Assembly: GCA_945862325.1 (NCBI GenBank)
Contig: CAMAXZ010000025.1
Span: forward strand, 1 to 59,308
Direction of reading: 5' to 3'
Source of the DNA: Klebsiella pneumoniae
GTDB taxonomy: Bacteria > Myxococcota_A > UBA796 > SXON01
DNA length: 59,308 nt
The first letter of the stretch is position 1; each line of letters opens with the position of its first letter. Position numbers and translations under genes: made by a program. The notes under the pieces were generated by a model that saw only the letters and a list, made by a program, of their open reading frames with translations, was not told the DNA's origin and made no database searches. Shown here piece after piece: positions 43,773-52,424 of the stretch.

Positions 43773-44731
43773 GACGCGGCCTCCGCGAAGTAACGGCTCA
43801 TCACTTCTTCCAAGGGCACCTCCTCGACCGACACCTCCGCGAGCGGGTACGCGGCCAGGACGTCCTGGAGGAGGCGGTTCACGGCGTCGGACGCGACGTT
43901 CGCGACGAGCGAGCCGTCGTCGGGCCGGAACCCCCGTGCGAGGAGGTCCGGCGGCTCGCCCGCGACGCGCACCCGAAGGCGACGCTCCGGCGCGATGCGA
44001 CGCGCGAGGTCGGCCAGCGGGCCGTCCCACCGCAGACGGCCCTTGTCGATGACGAGCAGGCGCGGCGTGAGGGCCGCGATGTCCTGCATGTAGTGGCTCG
44101 TGAGGAGCACCGTCGCGCCGAAGCGCTCGTTGATCCCCTTGATGAAGGCGCGCACCTGCACCTGCATCTCGACGTCGAGGCCGATCGTCGGCTCGTCCAG
44201 GAACAACACGCGCGGCCGGTGCAGCAGCGCCGCGGTCAGCTCGCACTTCATGCGCTCGCCGAGCGACAGGTTGCGCACGGGCTTGTCGAGGAGCGGCTCG
44301 ATGCGGAGCAGCGTGACGAGCTCGTCGAGCGTGCGCCGCCACTCCGTGGGATCGAGGTCGTACATCGCGCGGTTGAGCTCGAAGGTCTCGCGCGGCGGGA
44401 GGTCCCAGAGGAGCTGCTGCTTCTGGCCCATCACCAACGTGATCTGCGAGAGGAAGCCGGCGTCGCGGTCCTTCGGTCGCGCGCCGAGGACGCGGACCTC
44501 GCCGCGCGTCGGGTGCAGGAGCCCCGCCAGCATCTTCAACGTCGTCGTCTTTCCGGCGCCGTTCGGCCCCAGGAATCCGACGCGCTCGCCCTGCTCGATC
44601 CGGAACGACAGGCCGTCCACCGCGACCACGTCGCGCGTCTTGCGGTCGAACAGCGCGCGAAGCGTGCCGGCGAGGCCGGGCTCCTTCACGGGCACCCGGT
44701 ACACCTTCGTCAGATCGGAAACTTCGATCAT
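43769..44731 (-). CDS. ABC-2 exporter ATPase
   Basis: A 320-residue ATPase with GPNGAGKTT (Walker A, about residues 55-63), a Q-loop near LVMGQKQQLLWD, the signature LSLGERMK (Ser-Leu-Gly in place of Ser-Gly-Gly), Walker B LFLDEPTIGLD and TSHYMQ. About 75 residues follow the core and probably serve as a regulatory tail. It is divergent from the ATP-grasp cluster, with 93 bases between the ATG at 44731 and the S51-like gene. Confidence 0.92.
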   Translation of the reverse strand: MIEVSDLTKVYRVPVKEPGLAGTLRALFDRKTRDVVAVDGLSFRIEQGERVGFLGPNGAGKTTTLKMLAGLLHPTRGEVRVLGARPKDRDAGFLSQITLVMGQKQQLLWDLPPRETFELNRAMYDLDPTEWRRTLDELVTLLRIEPLLDKPVRNLSLGERMKCELTAALLHRPRVLFLDEPTIGLDVEMQVQVRAFIKGINERFGATVLLTSHYMQDIAALTPRLLVIDKGRLRWDGPLADLARRIAPERRLRVRVAGEPPDLLARGFRPDDGSLVANVASDAVNRLLQDVLAAYPLAEVSVEEVPLEEVMSRYFAEAAS

Positions 44732-44824
44732 CCTCGCTCCGGCGACCGGGACCCCGCGCCGCCGGCCGGCTCCCGTATCGCGTCGGCGGGCGCCGCATGG
44801 GTGGGCGGTGTTACCCCGGCTCGC

Positions 44825-45778
44825 TTGTCGACCGCGCCGCTCTCCATCACCGTGCTCGGCCCCGAGCGCCCCGCGCCCGCGCTGCCCGCCGTGCTCGCCG
44901 GACTCGGCGTCTCGGGTCCCGTCGCCCTCGTCACGGCCGGCTGGCGCTTCGACGAGGCGCGCGACGAGCCGCTGCGCGAGGCGCTCGCCCGACCGGTCGA
45001 AAACCTCGCCCTCTACCAGCGCTTTCGCCTCCTCGAGCGTGACATGCAGGCGCTCGCGGCGGCCTACAGCGCCAAGCAGCGCGCGCTCCAGGTCGTGAAG
45101 GAGCGGTACCGAATCGCCATCACCCACGCCCATCGGGCGTGCCGCGCCTTGCTGCCCGCCGACCCCACGGCCGCGTCGGACCCCTGGCTCGACGGCGCGC
45201 TTCGACATCTTCGTGAGGTGGACGCCGAATTCTTGCGCGAGGCCGACGTCCTGCACGCCCGCTTCGGCGACGTGTGCCGCCCCGCCGAGGAGGCGCGCGT
45301 TCGCCGCCAGCTCGCGCAGATCGACGACCAGCTCTCCCGCTGCGCCGTGGTCCTGATCGCGGGCGGCCACGTCGGCGTTCTCCGCAACCGCCTCGCGTTC
45401 TACGACCTGCGGCCGCGGCTCGCCGGCAAACACGTCATCGCCTGGTCCGGCGGGGCGATGTGCCTCACCGAGCGGGTGCTCCTGTTCCACGATCACACGT
45501 CGTTCGGCGACGGCACGGCCGAGCTCCTCGACCGTGGCCTCGGGCTCCTGTCCGACGTCGTCTACCTGCCGCACGCGCGCCAGCGGCTCGACCTCGAGAA
45601 CGTCGCGAACGTCGCGGTCCTCGCGCGCCGACTCGCGCCGGCGGCGGCGATCGGCCTCGACAACGGCGCGGTGCTGCGCGGTGGGCGCTCGTGCGCCTCG
45701 CGCGCCGGCTCCGCGTACCGACTGGGCGCCGACGGCGCGGTCTCCCCCCTGCCCGAGGCGGCCGAATGCTCGCCCTGA
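44825..45778 (+). CDS. Peptidase S51-like (dipeptidase E/cyanophycinase fold) protein
   Basis: A 317-residue protein with a flavodoxin-like class I glutamine-amidotransferase-type fold. VALVTAGW and VLIAGGHVG are the first core strands; the nucleophile elbow reads AWSGGAM (Ser208), as in the G/S-S-A/G-G-A elbow of S51 peptidases. LPHARQRLD (His250) and AIGLDNGAVL match the His loop and the I-x-D/E-x-T-A-L strand of that family. An inserted helical region (about 60-165) is longer than in PepE. TTG at 44825 is chosen to start just before the first strand; GTG at 44801 is possible. The next gene overlaps its 3' end by 13 bases. Confidence 0.7.
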   Translation: MSTAPLSITVLGPERPAPALPAVLAGLGVSGPVALVTAGWRFDEARDEPLREALARPVENLALYQRFRLLERDMQALAAAYSAKQRALQVVKERYRIAITHAHRACRALLPADPTAASDPWLDGALRHLREVDAEFLREADVLHARFGDVCRPAEEARVRRQLAQIDDQLSRCAVVLIAGGHVGVLRNRLAFYDLRPRLAGKHVIAWSGGAMCLTERVLLFHDHTSFGDGTAELLDRGLGLLSDVVYLPHARQRLDLENVANVAVLARRLAPAAAIGLDNGAVLRGGRSCASRAGSAYRLGADGAVSPLPEAAECSP

Positions 45779-46911
45779 TCGCGAGGATCGAGCGCGAACC
45801 GTGGCGCGCCGCCGAGCTCCTCGCGGAGTACGCCGGCACCCACACGTTCCCGGTCATGCAGGACGCGGACACCGCCACGTTCTTCTTCTGGGACGACGCC
45901 CCCGCCGACGCCGTCTACCTCCAACATTGGGTGTTCGGCCTGCCGTCGCGCGTGGAGTTCCAGCGCATCCCCCACACCAACGCGTTCTACCTGTTCCTCG
46001 ACGTGCCCAAGCGCGCGCGCGTCGAGTACAAGCTCGTCGTCAAGCGCGCCGGGCAGGAGAAGTGGACGAGGGACCCTCGAAATCCACGGCGCGCGTACGA
46101 TCCGTTCGGCAGCAACTCGGTGTGTCACGCGCCGAGCTACCACGAGCCCGACTGGGTCCACCCCGACCCGACCGCCCGGCGCGGCACGCTCGTCGGCGGG
46201 GTGATCCCCAAGACCCGCTTCGGCGACGACCGCCCGGTGCAGATCTACGTCCCGGCGGAGGCGCGGCCCGGCAAGCGATACCCCCTGCTGATCGTGCACG
46301 ACGGCGCGGACTTCCTGCACTACGGCACGATGAAGACCGTGCTCGACAACCTGATCCACCGCCACGAGGTGGCGCCCCTGCTCGTGTGCTTCACGAGCGG
46401 CGGCTCGCGCAACGTCGAGTACGCGGCGAACCCGACCCACGCCGACTTTCTCAGGTTCGACCTGCTTCCGTGGCTGGAGGCGCACTACCCGGTGTTGCCG
46501 GGCGTCGAGCACCGCGGCTTGATGGGGGCGAGCTTCGGCGGCGTGGCTTCGCTGTTCGCGGCGGTGCGCCACCCGGACGTTTGGGGGCGCCTGTTGCTCC
46601 AGAGCGGCAGCTTCGCCTTCACCGACATCGGCGACCACGACCGCGGCGTCCTGTGGGACCCGATCGTGAAGTTCGTGAACGGGTTCCGCGAAGAGAGCGC
46701 GCCGCTCCACGCGCGCGTGTACCAGAGCTGCGGCACCTTCGAGAGCCTCATCTACTACAATCGGTCCCTCGTCCCCCTCTTCCAGAAGTGCGCGGAGGCC
46801 CACATGTTCAACGAGGCTCCCGACGGCCACAACTGGATCAACTGGCGCGACCGCCTGCGGGAGGGCCTGACCTTCCTGTTCCCGGGCCCGCTCTGGATGT
46901 ACTACGAATGA
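45766..46911 (+). CDS. Enterochelin esterase-like alpha/beta hydrolase with E-set domain
   Basis: A 381-residue esterase. Residues 1-140 contain a glycogen-binding/Fes-type Ig-like N-terminal domain (VFGLPSRVEFQRIPHTNAFY...EYKL). The alpha/beta hydrolase core (about 145-378) has the nucleophile elbow GASFGG (Ser256) and a C-terminal APDGHNWINWRD with the catalytic His, as in Fes and other putative esterases. Such enzymes hydrolyse esters of siderophores or other conjugates. It overlaps the S51-like gene, and its stop overlaps the next start (ATGA). Confidence 0.85.
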   Translation: MLALIARIEREPWRAAELLAEYAGTHTFPVMQDADTATFFFWDDAPADAVYLQHWVFGLPSRVEFQRIPHTNAFYLFLDVPKRARVEYKLVVKRAGQEKWTRDPRNPRRAYDPFGSNSVCHAPSYHEPDWVHPDPTARRGTLVGGVIPKTRFGDDRPVQIYVPAEARPGKRYPLLIVHDGADFLHYGTMKTVLDNLIHRHEVAPLLVCFTSGGSRNVEYAANPTHADFLRFDLLPWLEAHYPVLPGVEHRGLMGASFGGVASLFAAVRHPDVWGRLLLQSGSFAFTDIGDHDRGVLWDPIVKFVNGFREESAPLHARVYQSCGTFESLIYYNRSLVPLFQKCAEAHMFNEAPDGHNWINWRDRLREGLTFLFPGPLWMYYE

Positions 46912-47348
46912 AAGTTGGCATGGTCGCGCTCGCGTTCGTCATCGGCAGCCTGGGCGTCCTGCAAGGCACGCTCAACCGGCTCGTCGCGGTGCGCACCGGC
47001 CTCGCCGGCGCCCTCGCGATGAACACCCTGGTGTTCACCCTGCTCACCGTGGCCTTCGTCGTCGTGGTGCGCCTCCGCCCGGACTGGTTCCCGGAGTACT
47101 TCCGGTGGACCGAGCACGGGCCCCAGGCGTGGCACGTGCTGCCCGGGCTGTGCGGCGCGCTGCTCGTCGTCGGGCTCCCGTGGGTGATCGCAGAAATCGG
47201 CGCGGTGCCGGTGTTCGTCGCGATCATCGCCGCGCAGGTCGTCGGGAGCGCGGCGTGGGACACCGTGGTCGAGGGCAGCCCCCCGGGGCCGGTGCGGATC
47301 CTCGGCTTGATCCTCGCCACGATCGGTGTGTTGCTGGCCGCGCGGTAG
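46908..47348 (+). CDS. Small DMT superfamily (DUF606/YdcZ-like) membrane protein
   Basis: A 146-residue protein with four to five membrane helices. The N-terminal segment GSLGVLQGTLNRLVAVRTG and the following MNTLVFTLLT match the DUF606 (YdcZ) half-transporter family, which resembles one half of a drug/metabolite transporter. It may move the product or substrate of the surrounding enzymes, probably as a dimer. ATG at 46908 overlaps the esterase stop by 4 bases. Confidence 0.8.
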   Translation: MKVGMVALAFVIGSLGVLQGTLNRLVAVRTGLAGALAMNTLVFTLLTVAFVVVVRLRPDWFPEYFRWTEHGPQAWHVLPGLCGALLVVGLPWVIAEIGAVPVFVAIIAAQVVGSAAWDTVVEGSPPGPVRILGLILATIGVLLAAR

Positions 47349-47417
47349 CGAACGCGCGCGCGGGCGTGCCAGCCGGCGCGGCTCGCGCTACAACCGTCGG
47401 GCCCCGGAGCCCCGTTC

Positions 47418-48683
47418 ATGCCCGTGACTCGTCGCATCGGCCTCTCCCTCGGCGCCGACATCTGCTGGCCCGCCTGCTACGAGGCGATCGTCAGCCGGTT
47501 GAAGCTGGATCTTCCGCTCGGCACCGACACCGTCGACTTCGCGGTCGAGCGCGTGCGGGTCGCGCCGTTCGACCTCCAGTACAAGCCCAAGTACGACGTC
47601 GTGCTCGACCGCATCACGCACTGGTTCATGACCACGCGCGAGTGGGTCAAGAAGGTCGCGATCATGGACGGCGTGTACGTCCTCAACAACCCCTGGATGA
47701 TCCAGAGCGCCGAGAAGCACACGACCTACTGCGCCATGATGCGGCTCGGGTTTCCGGTGCCTCCCACCTGGATGATCCCGCCCAAGGAGTACTTCCCGGC
47801 GCCCAACATCGTGTCCGACGCGGACATGCTCGCGACGGTTCGCCGCTCCAACGACCTCTTCTCCCTCGAAGAGGTGGGCGAGGCCGTCGGCCTCCCCGCC
47901 TTCCTCAAGCCCTACGACGGCGGGGCCTGGCGGGGGGTGTCGCGCGTGAAGGACACCGCGAGCCTGCACGCGTCGTACGACGCCTCCGGCACCCAGGTCA
48001 TGCACCTCCAGCAGAGCGTCGAGGGCTTCGACCTCTTCGTGCGCGGCATCGGCATCGGGCCCCAGGTCAACTGTGTCCGCTATGACGCCGACAAGCCCCT
48101 GCACGACCGCTACGTCGTCGACCGCGCGTTCCTGGGCGACGCCGAGCGCCTGACCCTCCAGCGCTACAGCCGGGTCATCAACGCGTTCTTCTCGTGGGAC
48201 TACAACTCCTGCGAGTCGCTCCGCCGCGACGGCGTGTTCCACCCCATCGACTTCGCCAACGCCTGCCCGGACAGCCAGGTCACCAGCCTGCACTACCACT
48301 TCCCGTGGATCGTCCTGTCCCTGGTTCGGTGGAGCCTCTTCGTGGCGTACACCCAGCGCAAGATGCGGCTGAACCCCGATTGGGCGCCGTACTTCGCCAT
48401 CGCGGACGAAGAGGGCGACTTCTTCACGGACAAGCTGCCGAAGTACGACGCGCTCGCCCGGGCGCACTTCGAGGCGGACAAGTTCGAGGAGTTCTGCGGC
48501 ACGCACCTGCGTCACCTCGACGAGGTGGCGAACGACTTCTTCGGGTCGGATCAGGCCCGGGGGATCTTCCGCCAGAAGGTCGCGGCGCTCTACCCCGTCC
48601 ACGAGATCGACCCGTTCACCGACCTGTTCTTCGCGCGCGTGCAGGAGTGGCGCCGGGATCACGCCGCCGCGGTGGGGGTCTGA
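47418..48683 (+). CDS. ATP-grasp ligase
   Basis: A 421-residue enzyme with an ATP-grasp fold. Nucleotide-binding lysines are in EKHTTYCAM (Lys100) and FLKPYDGGAWRGV (Lys164, with a glycine-rich loop). The acidic metal ligands are in WDYNSCESLRRDG and HPIDFANACPDS (Asp278, Asn281). ATP-grasp enzymes form amide or other C-N bonds through an acyl phosphate; the RimK/carnosine-synthase-like subgroup is plausible, substrate unknown. It begins 69 bases after the membrane gene and ends one base before the next ATG. Confidence 0.85.
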   Translation: MPVTRRIGLSLGADICWPACYEAIVSRLKLDLPLGTDTVDFAVERVRVAPFDLQYKPKYDVVLDRITHWFMTTREWVKKVAIMDGVYVLNNPWMIQSAEKHTTYCAMMRLGFPVPPTWMIPPKEYFPAPNIVSDADMLATVRRSNDLFSLEEVGEAVGLPAFLKPYDGGAWRGVSRVKDTASLHASYDASGTQVMHLQQSVEGFDLFVRGIGIGPQVNCVRYDADKPLHDRYVVDRAFLGDAERLTLQRYSRVINAFFSWDYNSCESLRRDGVFHPIDFANACPDSQVTSLHYHFPWIVLSLVRWSLFVAYTQRKMRLNPDWAPYFAIADEEGDFFTDKLPKYDALARAHFEADKFEEFCGTHLRHLDEVANDFFGSDQARGIFRQKVAALYPVHEIDPFTDLFFARVQEWRRDHAAAVGV

Positions 48684-48684
48684 C

Positions 48685-49416
48685 ATGGAGTGCCGCATCA
48701 ACGGGTGGCACAGCCCCGAGCTCAACCGCCGCATGGAGGTCGCCACGTGGGGCCACGCAGGGCGCCCGCTGCTCCTGTACCCGACGGCGGGCGGGGACTT
48801 CCTGGAGTGTGAGCGCTTCCTCATGCTCAAGGTGCTCACCCCGCTGATCGAAGCCGGGCGCCTGCGGGTGTACGCGTGCGGGTCGATCTCGGGCGAGGCG
48901 TGGATGGACGCGAACGCCCACCCCTCGCACAAGTCGTGGTTGCAGGCCCGCTTCGACACGTACGTCGCCCGCGAGCTCGTCCCGTTCGTGCGGCACGACT
49001 GCGGCGACAAGGACGCGCGGCTCATCGGCGCCGGTGCCTCCCTCGGCGGGTTCAACGCGGTGAACGCCTCGTTGAAGCACCCGGACCTGTTCTGGTTGAC
49101 CATCGGGATGTCCGGCACGTACGACTTCGACCGGTGGATGGACGGCGTGGTCGACGAAAACTACTACTTCAACCAGCCTTTCCGCTACATCCCAGGCCTC
49201 GCCGAGGGCGCCCACCTCGAGGCGCTCCGCCAGAGCTTCTTCCTGGTCGCGAGCGGCCAGGGGCGCTGGGAGGCCCCGTGGGAGAGCTCACGGTTGGGGC
49301 AGCTCCTGGGCGCCAAGCGCATCCCCAACTACGTCGACCTCTGGGGCAAGGACGTCGACCACGATTGGCCCACCTGGCGGACCATGCTCCCGATGTTCCT
49401 GGAGCGCTTCGTTTGA
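48685..49416 (+). CDS. Esterase family alpha/beta hydrolase
   Basis: A 243-residue single-domain esterase with nucleophile elbow GASLGG (Ser119) and catalytic His226 in VDHDWPTW, plus acidic residues between. It lacks the N-terminal Ig-like domain of its neighbour at 45766 but shares the W-x-x-W-xx-M/L end. It begins one base after the ATP-grasp stop, so the ligase and esterase are almost certainly co-translated. Ester cleavage or acyl transfer on the ligase product is the natural guess. Confidence 0.85.
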   Translation: MECRINGWHSPELNRRMEVATWGHAGRPLLLYPTAGGDFLECERFLMLKVLTPLIEAGRLRVYACGSISGEAWMDANAHPSHKSWLQARFDTYVARELVPFVRHDCGDKDARLIGAGASLGGFNAVNASLKHPDLFWLTIGMSGTYDFDRWMDGVVDENYYFNQPFRYIPGLAEGAHLEALRQSFFLVASGQGRWEAPWESSRLGQLLGAKRIPNYVDLWGKDVDHDWPTWRTMLPMFLERFV

Positions 49417-49736
49417 CGTTCGGCGAGCTCCGGTCGCTCGCGCTCGCCCTGCCGCAGGTCGAGGAGCAGCCGCACTTCGACTACGTGTCGTTCCGCTACA
49501 AAGGGCGCATCCTCGCGACGGTCCTGCCGGAGCTCACGCACGCCCACGTCTTCCTCGAGGAGGACGCCATCGACGCGGCGGCGGGCCGCCCCGGGGCTGA
49601 GGTCCGTGAGTGGGGCCGCACCCGGTACTTGCGTGTAGCGCTCGCCGAGGCCGACACCTTCGACATGTTCGGGTGGCTCCAAGCCGCCTGGCGGCGCCGG
49701 GCTCCGAAGCGCGTGTGGACCGTGGTCAACCGGTAG
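49413..49736 (+). CDS. MmcQ/YjbR family protein
   Basis: A 107-residue protein starting at TTG, which overlaps the esterase stop. It has the MmcQ/YjbR pattern: LALALPQVEEQPHF at the start, FRYKGRILATV in the middle and a closing W...AW..RAPKRVWTV. The fold resembles a CyaY-like, DNA-binding-like two-layer structure and the function is not established. Its last 11 bases overlap the convergent helicase gene. Confidence 0.8.
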   Translation: MTFGELRSLALALPQVEEQPHFDYVSFRYKGRILATVLPELTHAHVFLEEDAIDAAAGRPGAEVREWGRTRYLRVALAEADTFDMFGWLQAAWRRRAPKRVWTVVNR

Positions 49737-50838
49737 CGATCCGTCGCGACAGGCGCTCGATGAGCGGGGCGTCGCGGGGCGTCACGAGGTCGACCACCTC
49801 CCCCACGCGCCCGGCGCGGGCCGTGCGCCCGGCACGGTGCAGGTAGGTGTCGATCTCCCGAGGGAGGTGCACGTTGATCACCCGCCCAACGGTCGGAAGG
49901 TCGAGCCCGCGGGCGCCGACGTCGGTGGCGACGAGCAGCGGCACTTCCCCCGCGCGGAAAGCCGCGAGGTTGCGCTTCCGCTCCAGCGGGTCCATCTCGC
50001 TGCGGAGCACGCGCACGCTCCAGCCGGTCGTCGTGGCCCACAGGGCGATGGCGTCGACCTGGTCGCGGGTGTTCGCGAAGAGGATCGTGCCGCCCTCGAC
50101 CGGCTCGGCGAGCACGCGCGCGAGCACGGGGGGCCGGCGGCCGTCCGGCACCGGCACGCGGCGCGTCCGCAGGCTCGGGACGAGGCGGTGCGCGCCGCCG
50201 GTCTCGATCTCGTCGGCGCCCGGAGCGAGCCGGGCCGCCACCGTGCGCAGGGAGGGCGGGAAGGTCGCGGAGAACAACGCGACTTGCCGCCACGACGGAC
50301 ACGCCTCGACGACCTCGCCGACGAGCGGCAGGAACCCCATGTCGAGGAGCTGATCCGCCTCGTCGAGCACCACGAGCCGCACGGCGGCGAGGCTGAGCTG
50401 CTCGACACCGACGAGCTTCTGCAAGCGGTTCGGCGTGGCGACGAGCACGTCGAACACCTCCGACACGGTCTCGCGGCTCTTGCGCAGCGCCGTCCCACCC
50501 GCGACCGCGCGCACGCGGAGCCGCGTGCCATGGGTGAAGCGCTTGAACACCGCGCACACCTGAGCGCCCAATTCGCGGGTCGGCACCACGACGATCGCCC
50601 GCGGTTCGCGCTCGGTCTCCACCCGGTTTCCGTCGTCCTCCATGCGCTTGAGGCGATCGAGGATCGGCAGGACGTAGCTCAGGGTCTTCCCGCTGCCCGT
50701 CTCCGCGACCGCCACCACCGAGCGCCGCGCGATCAGCGCGGGGATGGCGCGGGCCTGAACCTCCGTGAGCGCCGTGAGGCCCGCCTCGGCGAGGGAGGAC
50801 TGGAGCGACGGGAGGAGCGGGAGGTCGGAGAAGTGCAC
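49726..50838 (-). CDS. DEAD-box ATP-dependent RNA helicase
   Basis: A 370-residue helicase core without long extensions. Motif I AETGSGKT, Ia PTRELGAQV, GG, Ib ATPNRL, II DEAD, III SAT, IV ILFANTR, V TDVGARGLD and VI HRAGRTARAG are all intact. It should unwind RNA duplexes in the cytosol, for example in ribosome assembly or cold response. The compact size and the F-x-x-L...S...A start fit RhlE-like members, but I do not assign a symbol. Confidence 0.93.
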   Translation of the reverse strand: MHFSDLPLLPSLQSSLAEAGLTALTEVQARAIPALIARRSVVAVAETGSGKTLSYVLPILDRLKRMEDDGNRVETEREPRAIVVVPTRELGAQVCAVFKRFTHGTRLRVRAVAGGTALRKSRETVSEVFDVLVATPNRLQKLVGVEQLSLAAVRLVVLDEADQLLDMGFLPLVGEVVEACPSWRQVALFSATFPPSLRTVAARLAPGADEIETGGAHRLVPSLRTRRVPVPDGRRPPVLARVLAEPVEGGTILFANTRDQVDAIALWATTTGWSVRVLRSEMDPLERKRNLAAFRAGEVPLLVATDVGARGLDLPTVGRVINVHLPREIDTYLHRAGRTARAGRVGEVVDLVTPRDAPLIERLSRRIATG

Positions 50839-50934
50839 GCGTGGGCCTATCCGGTGTGCCCGGCGCCGGTGAGGTCGCTCACGCGCGCGCGGGCCGGCCC
50901 TGCCGCCGCGCCAGCCGGTGCCTATCTACGCGCG

Positions 50935-52389
50935 ATGGTCCCGCCCGAGAGAGTCCGTCTCGTCAACCCCTCGCCCGAACGGCCCGACGCCGCCTGGGTG
51001 CTGTATTGGATGACCGCCTTCCGCCGAACGCGGCACAACCACGCGTTGGAGCACGCCGTGGCGCGCGCGCGCGCCCTCGGCCTGCCGCTGCTCGTCCTCG
51101 AGGCCATCGGGGTCGACCACCCGTGGGCGTGTCGGCGGTTCCACCGCTTCGTGCTCGACGGGATGCGAGACAACGCGGCGCGCCTCGGCGAGGCCTACTA
51201 CCCCTACGTCGAGCGCGCCCCGGGGGAGGGCCGTGGCCTTCTCGCCGCGCTCGCGGGGCGCGCGGCGGTCGTCGTGGCCGACGACTGGCCGAGCCTTCAC
51301 CTTCCGCAGCTCGTCGCCGCCGCGGGGCGCCTCGACGTGCGGGTCGAGGCGGTGGACGCGAACGGGCTGCTCCCCCTCGTTTCGGGCCCCCTCACGCCGG
51401 CGCCGAGCGCCCACACGTTTCGGCGCCTGCTCCAGAAGGAGCTGCCGCGACACCTGCGCGAGCTCCCCCTGGCCGACCCGCTCGTCGACCTCCCGTCGCG
51501 CGCCCCGCAGGTGCCCGGCGCCATCACCGATCGATGGAAGCCCGGCTTCGACATCGATCCGTCGCACCTCCCCATCGACGCGGAGGTCGGGCCGGTCGCC
51601 GCCTTCCCCGGCGGCGAGACCGCGGCCCACGCGCGGCTCGCCGGATTCCTCGCGCGGATCGACGCCTACGCGACCGATCGCAACGATCCGGACGCCGACG
51701 CGTCGAGCGGACTGTCCTCGTACCTGCACTGGGGCCACATCGGCACACACGGGGTGGTCGAGGCGCTGTTTCGTCAGGAAGGTTGGACGCCGGACCGCGT
51801 CAGCGCCGGCGGCAACGGCTCGCGCGAGGGCTGGTGGCACGTGTCCCCGGCCGCGGAGGGGTTCCTCGACGAGCTGGTGACGTGGCGCGAGCTCGGGTTC
51901 AACTGGGCGCTCCGCCGACCCGGCGCCAACGGATGGTCCTCCGTCCCGGGCTGGGCGCGGGCCACGCTCGAGGCGCACGCGGTCGACCCACGTCCGCATG
52001 CGTACACGTTCGAGCAGCTCGAAGCCGCCGACACGCACGACCCGCTCTGGAACGCCGCGCAGACCCAGCTACGCGAGGAGGGGCGCATCCACAACTACAT
52101 GCGGATGTTGTGGGGCAAGAAGGTGCTGGAGTGGTCGCCCACCCCTGAGGAGGCCGCGCGTCGCCTCGTGGCCCTCAACGACCGCTGGGCGCTCGACGGG
52201 CGAGATCCCAACAGCTACAACGGCATCTATTGGGTGTTCGGGCGCTGCGACCGCCCGTGGGGCCCCGAGCGCCCGGTCTACGGCACCATCCGCTACATGA
52301 CGAGCGAGAACACCCGTCGCAAGCTGAACCTGGAGAGGTGGCTCACCCGGTGGTCACCCGGACGACAAGCGCCCTTGATGTTCCGTTGA
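50935..52389 (+). CDS. phr: Class II CPD photolyase
   Basis: A 484-residue photolyase. The end contains the class II hallmarks: LREEGRIHNYMRMLWGKK, WALDGRDPNSYNGIYWVFGR and DRPWGPERPVYGTIRYM, which bind FAD and set the Trp pathway. The N-terminal domain (WVLYWMTAFRRTRHNHAL) is the antenna half. It repairs cyclobutane pyrimidine dimers using light. The ATG at 50935 fits the family start; the frame is open further upstream but that part is a shadow of the helicase gene. Confidence 0.92.
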   Translation: MVPPERVRLVNPSPERPDAAWVLYWMTAFRRTRHNHALEHAVARARALGLPLLVLEAIGVDHPWACRRFHRFVLDGMRDNAARLGEAYYPYVERAPGEGRGLLAALAGRAAVVVADDWPSLHLPQLVAAAGRLDVRVEAVDANGLLPLVSGPLTPAPSAHTFRRLLQKELPRHLRELPLADPLVDLPSRAPQVPGAITDRWKPGFDIDPSHLPIDAEVGPVAAFPGGETAAHARLAGFLARIDAYATDRNDPDADASSGLSSYLHWGHIGTHGVVEALFRQEGWTPDRVSAGGNGSREGWWHVSPAAEGFLDELVTWRELGFNWALRRPGANGWSSVPGWARATLEAHAVDPRPHAYTFEQLEAADTHDPLWNAAQTQLREEGRIHNYMRMLWGKKVLEWSPTPEEAARRLVALNDRWALDGRDPNSYNGIYWVFGRCDRPWGPERPVYGTIRYMTSENTRRKLNLERWLTRWSPGRQAPLMFR

Positions 52390-52424
52390 CATCCTCGTAT
52401 CCTGGTCCCGCTCGGAGTCCTCGC

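Noticed and set aside
52386..52391. A TTGACA hexamer just before the beta-helix gene
   Set aside because: It matches a -35 box, but no -10-like hexamer lies 16-18 bases downstream and part of it overlaps the photolyase stop, so it is probably chance.
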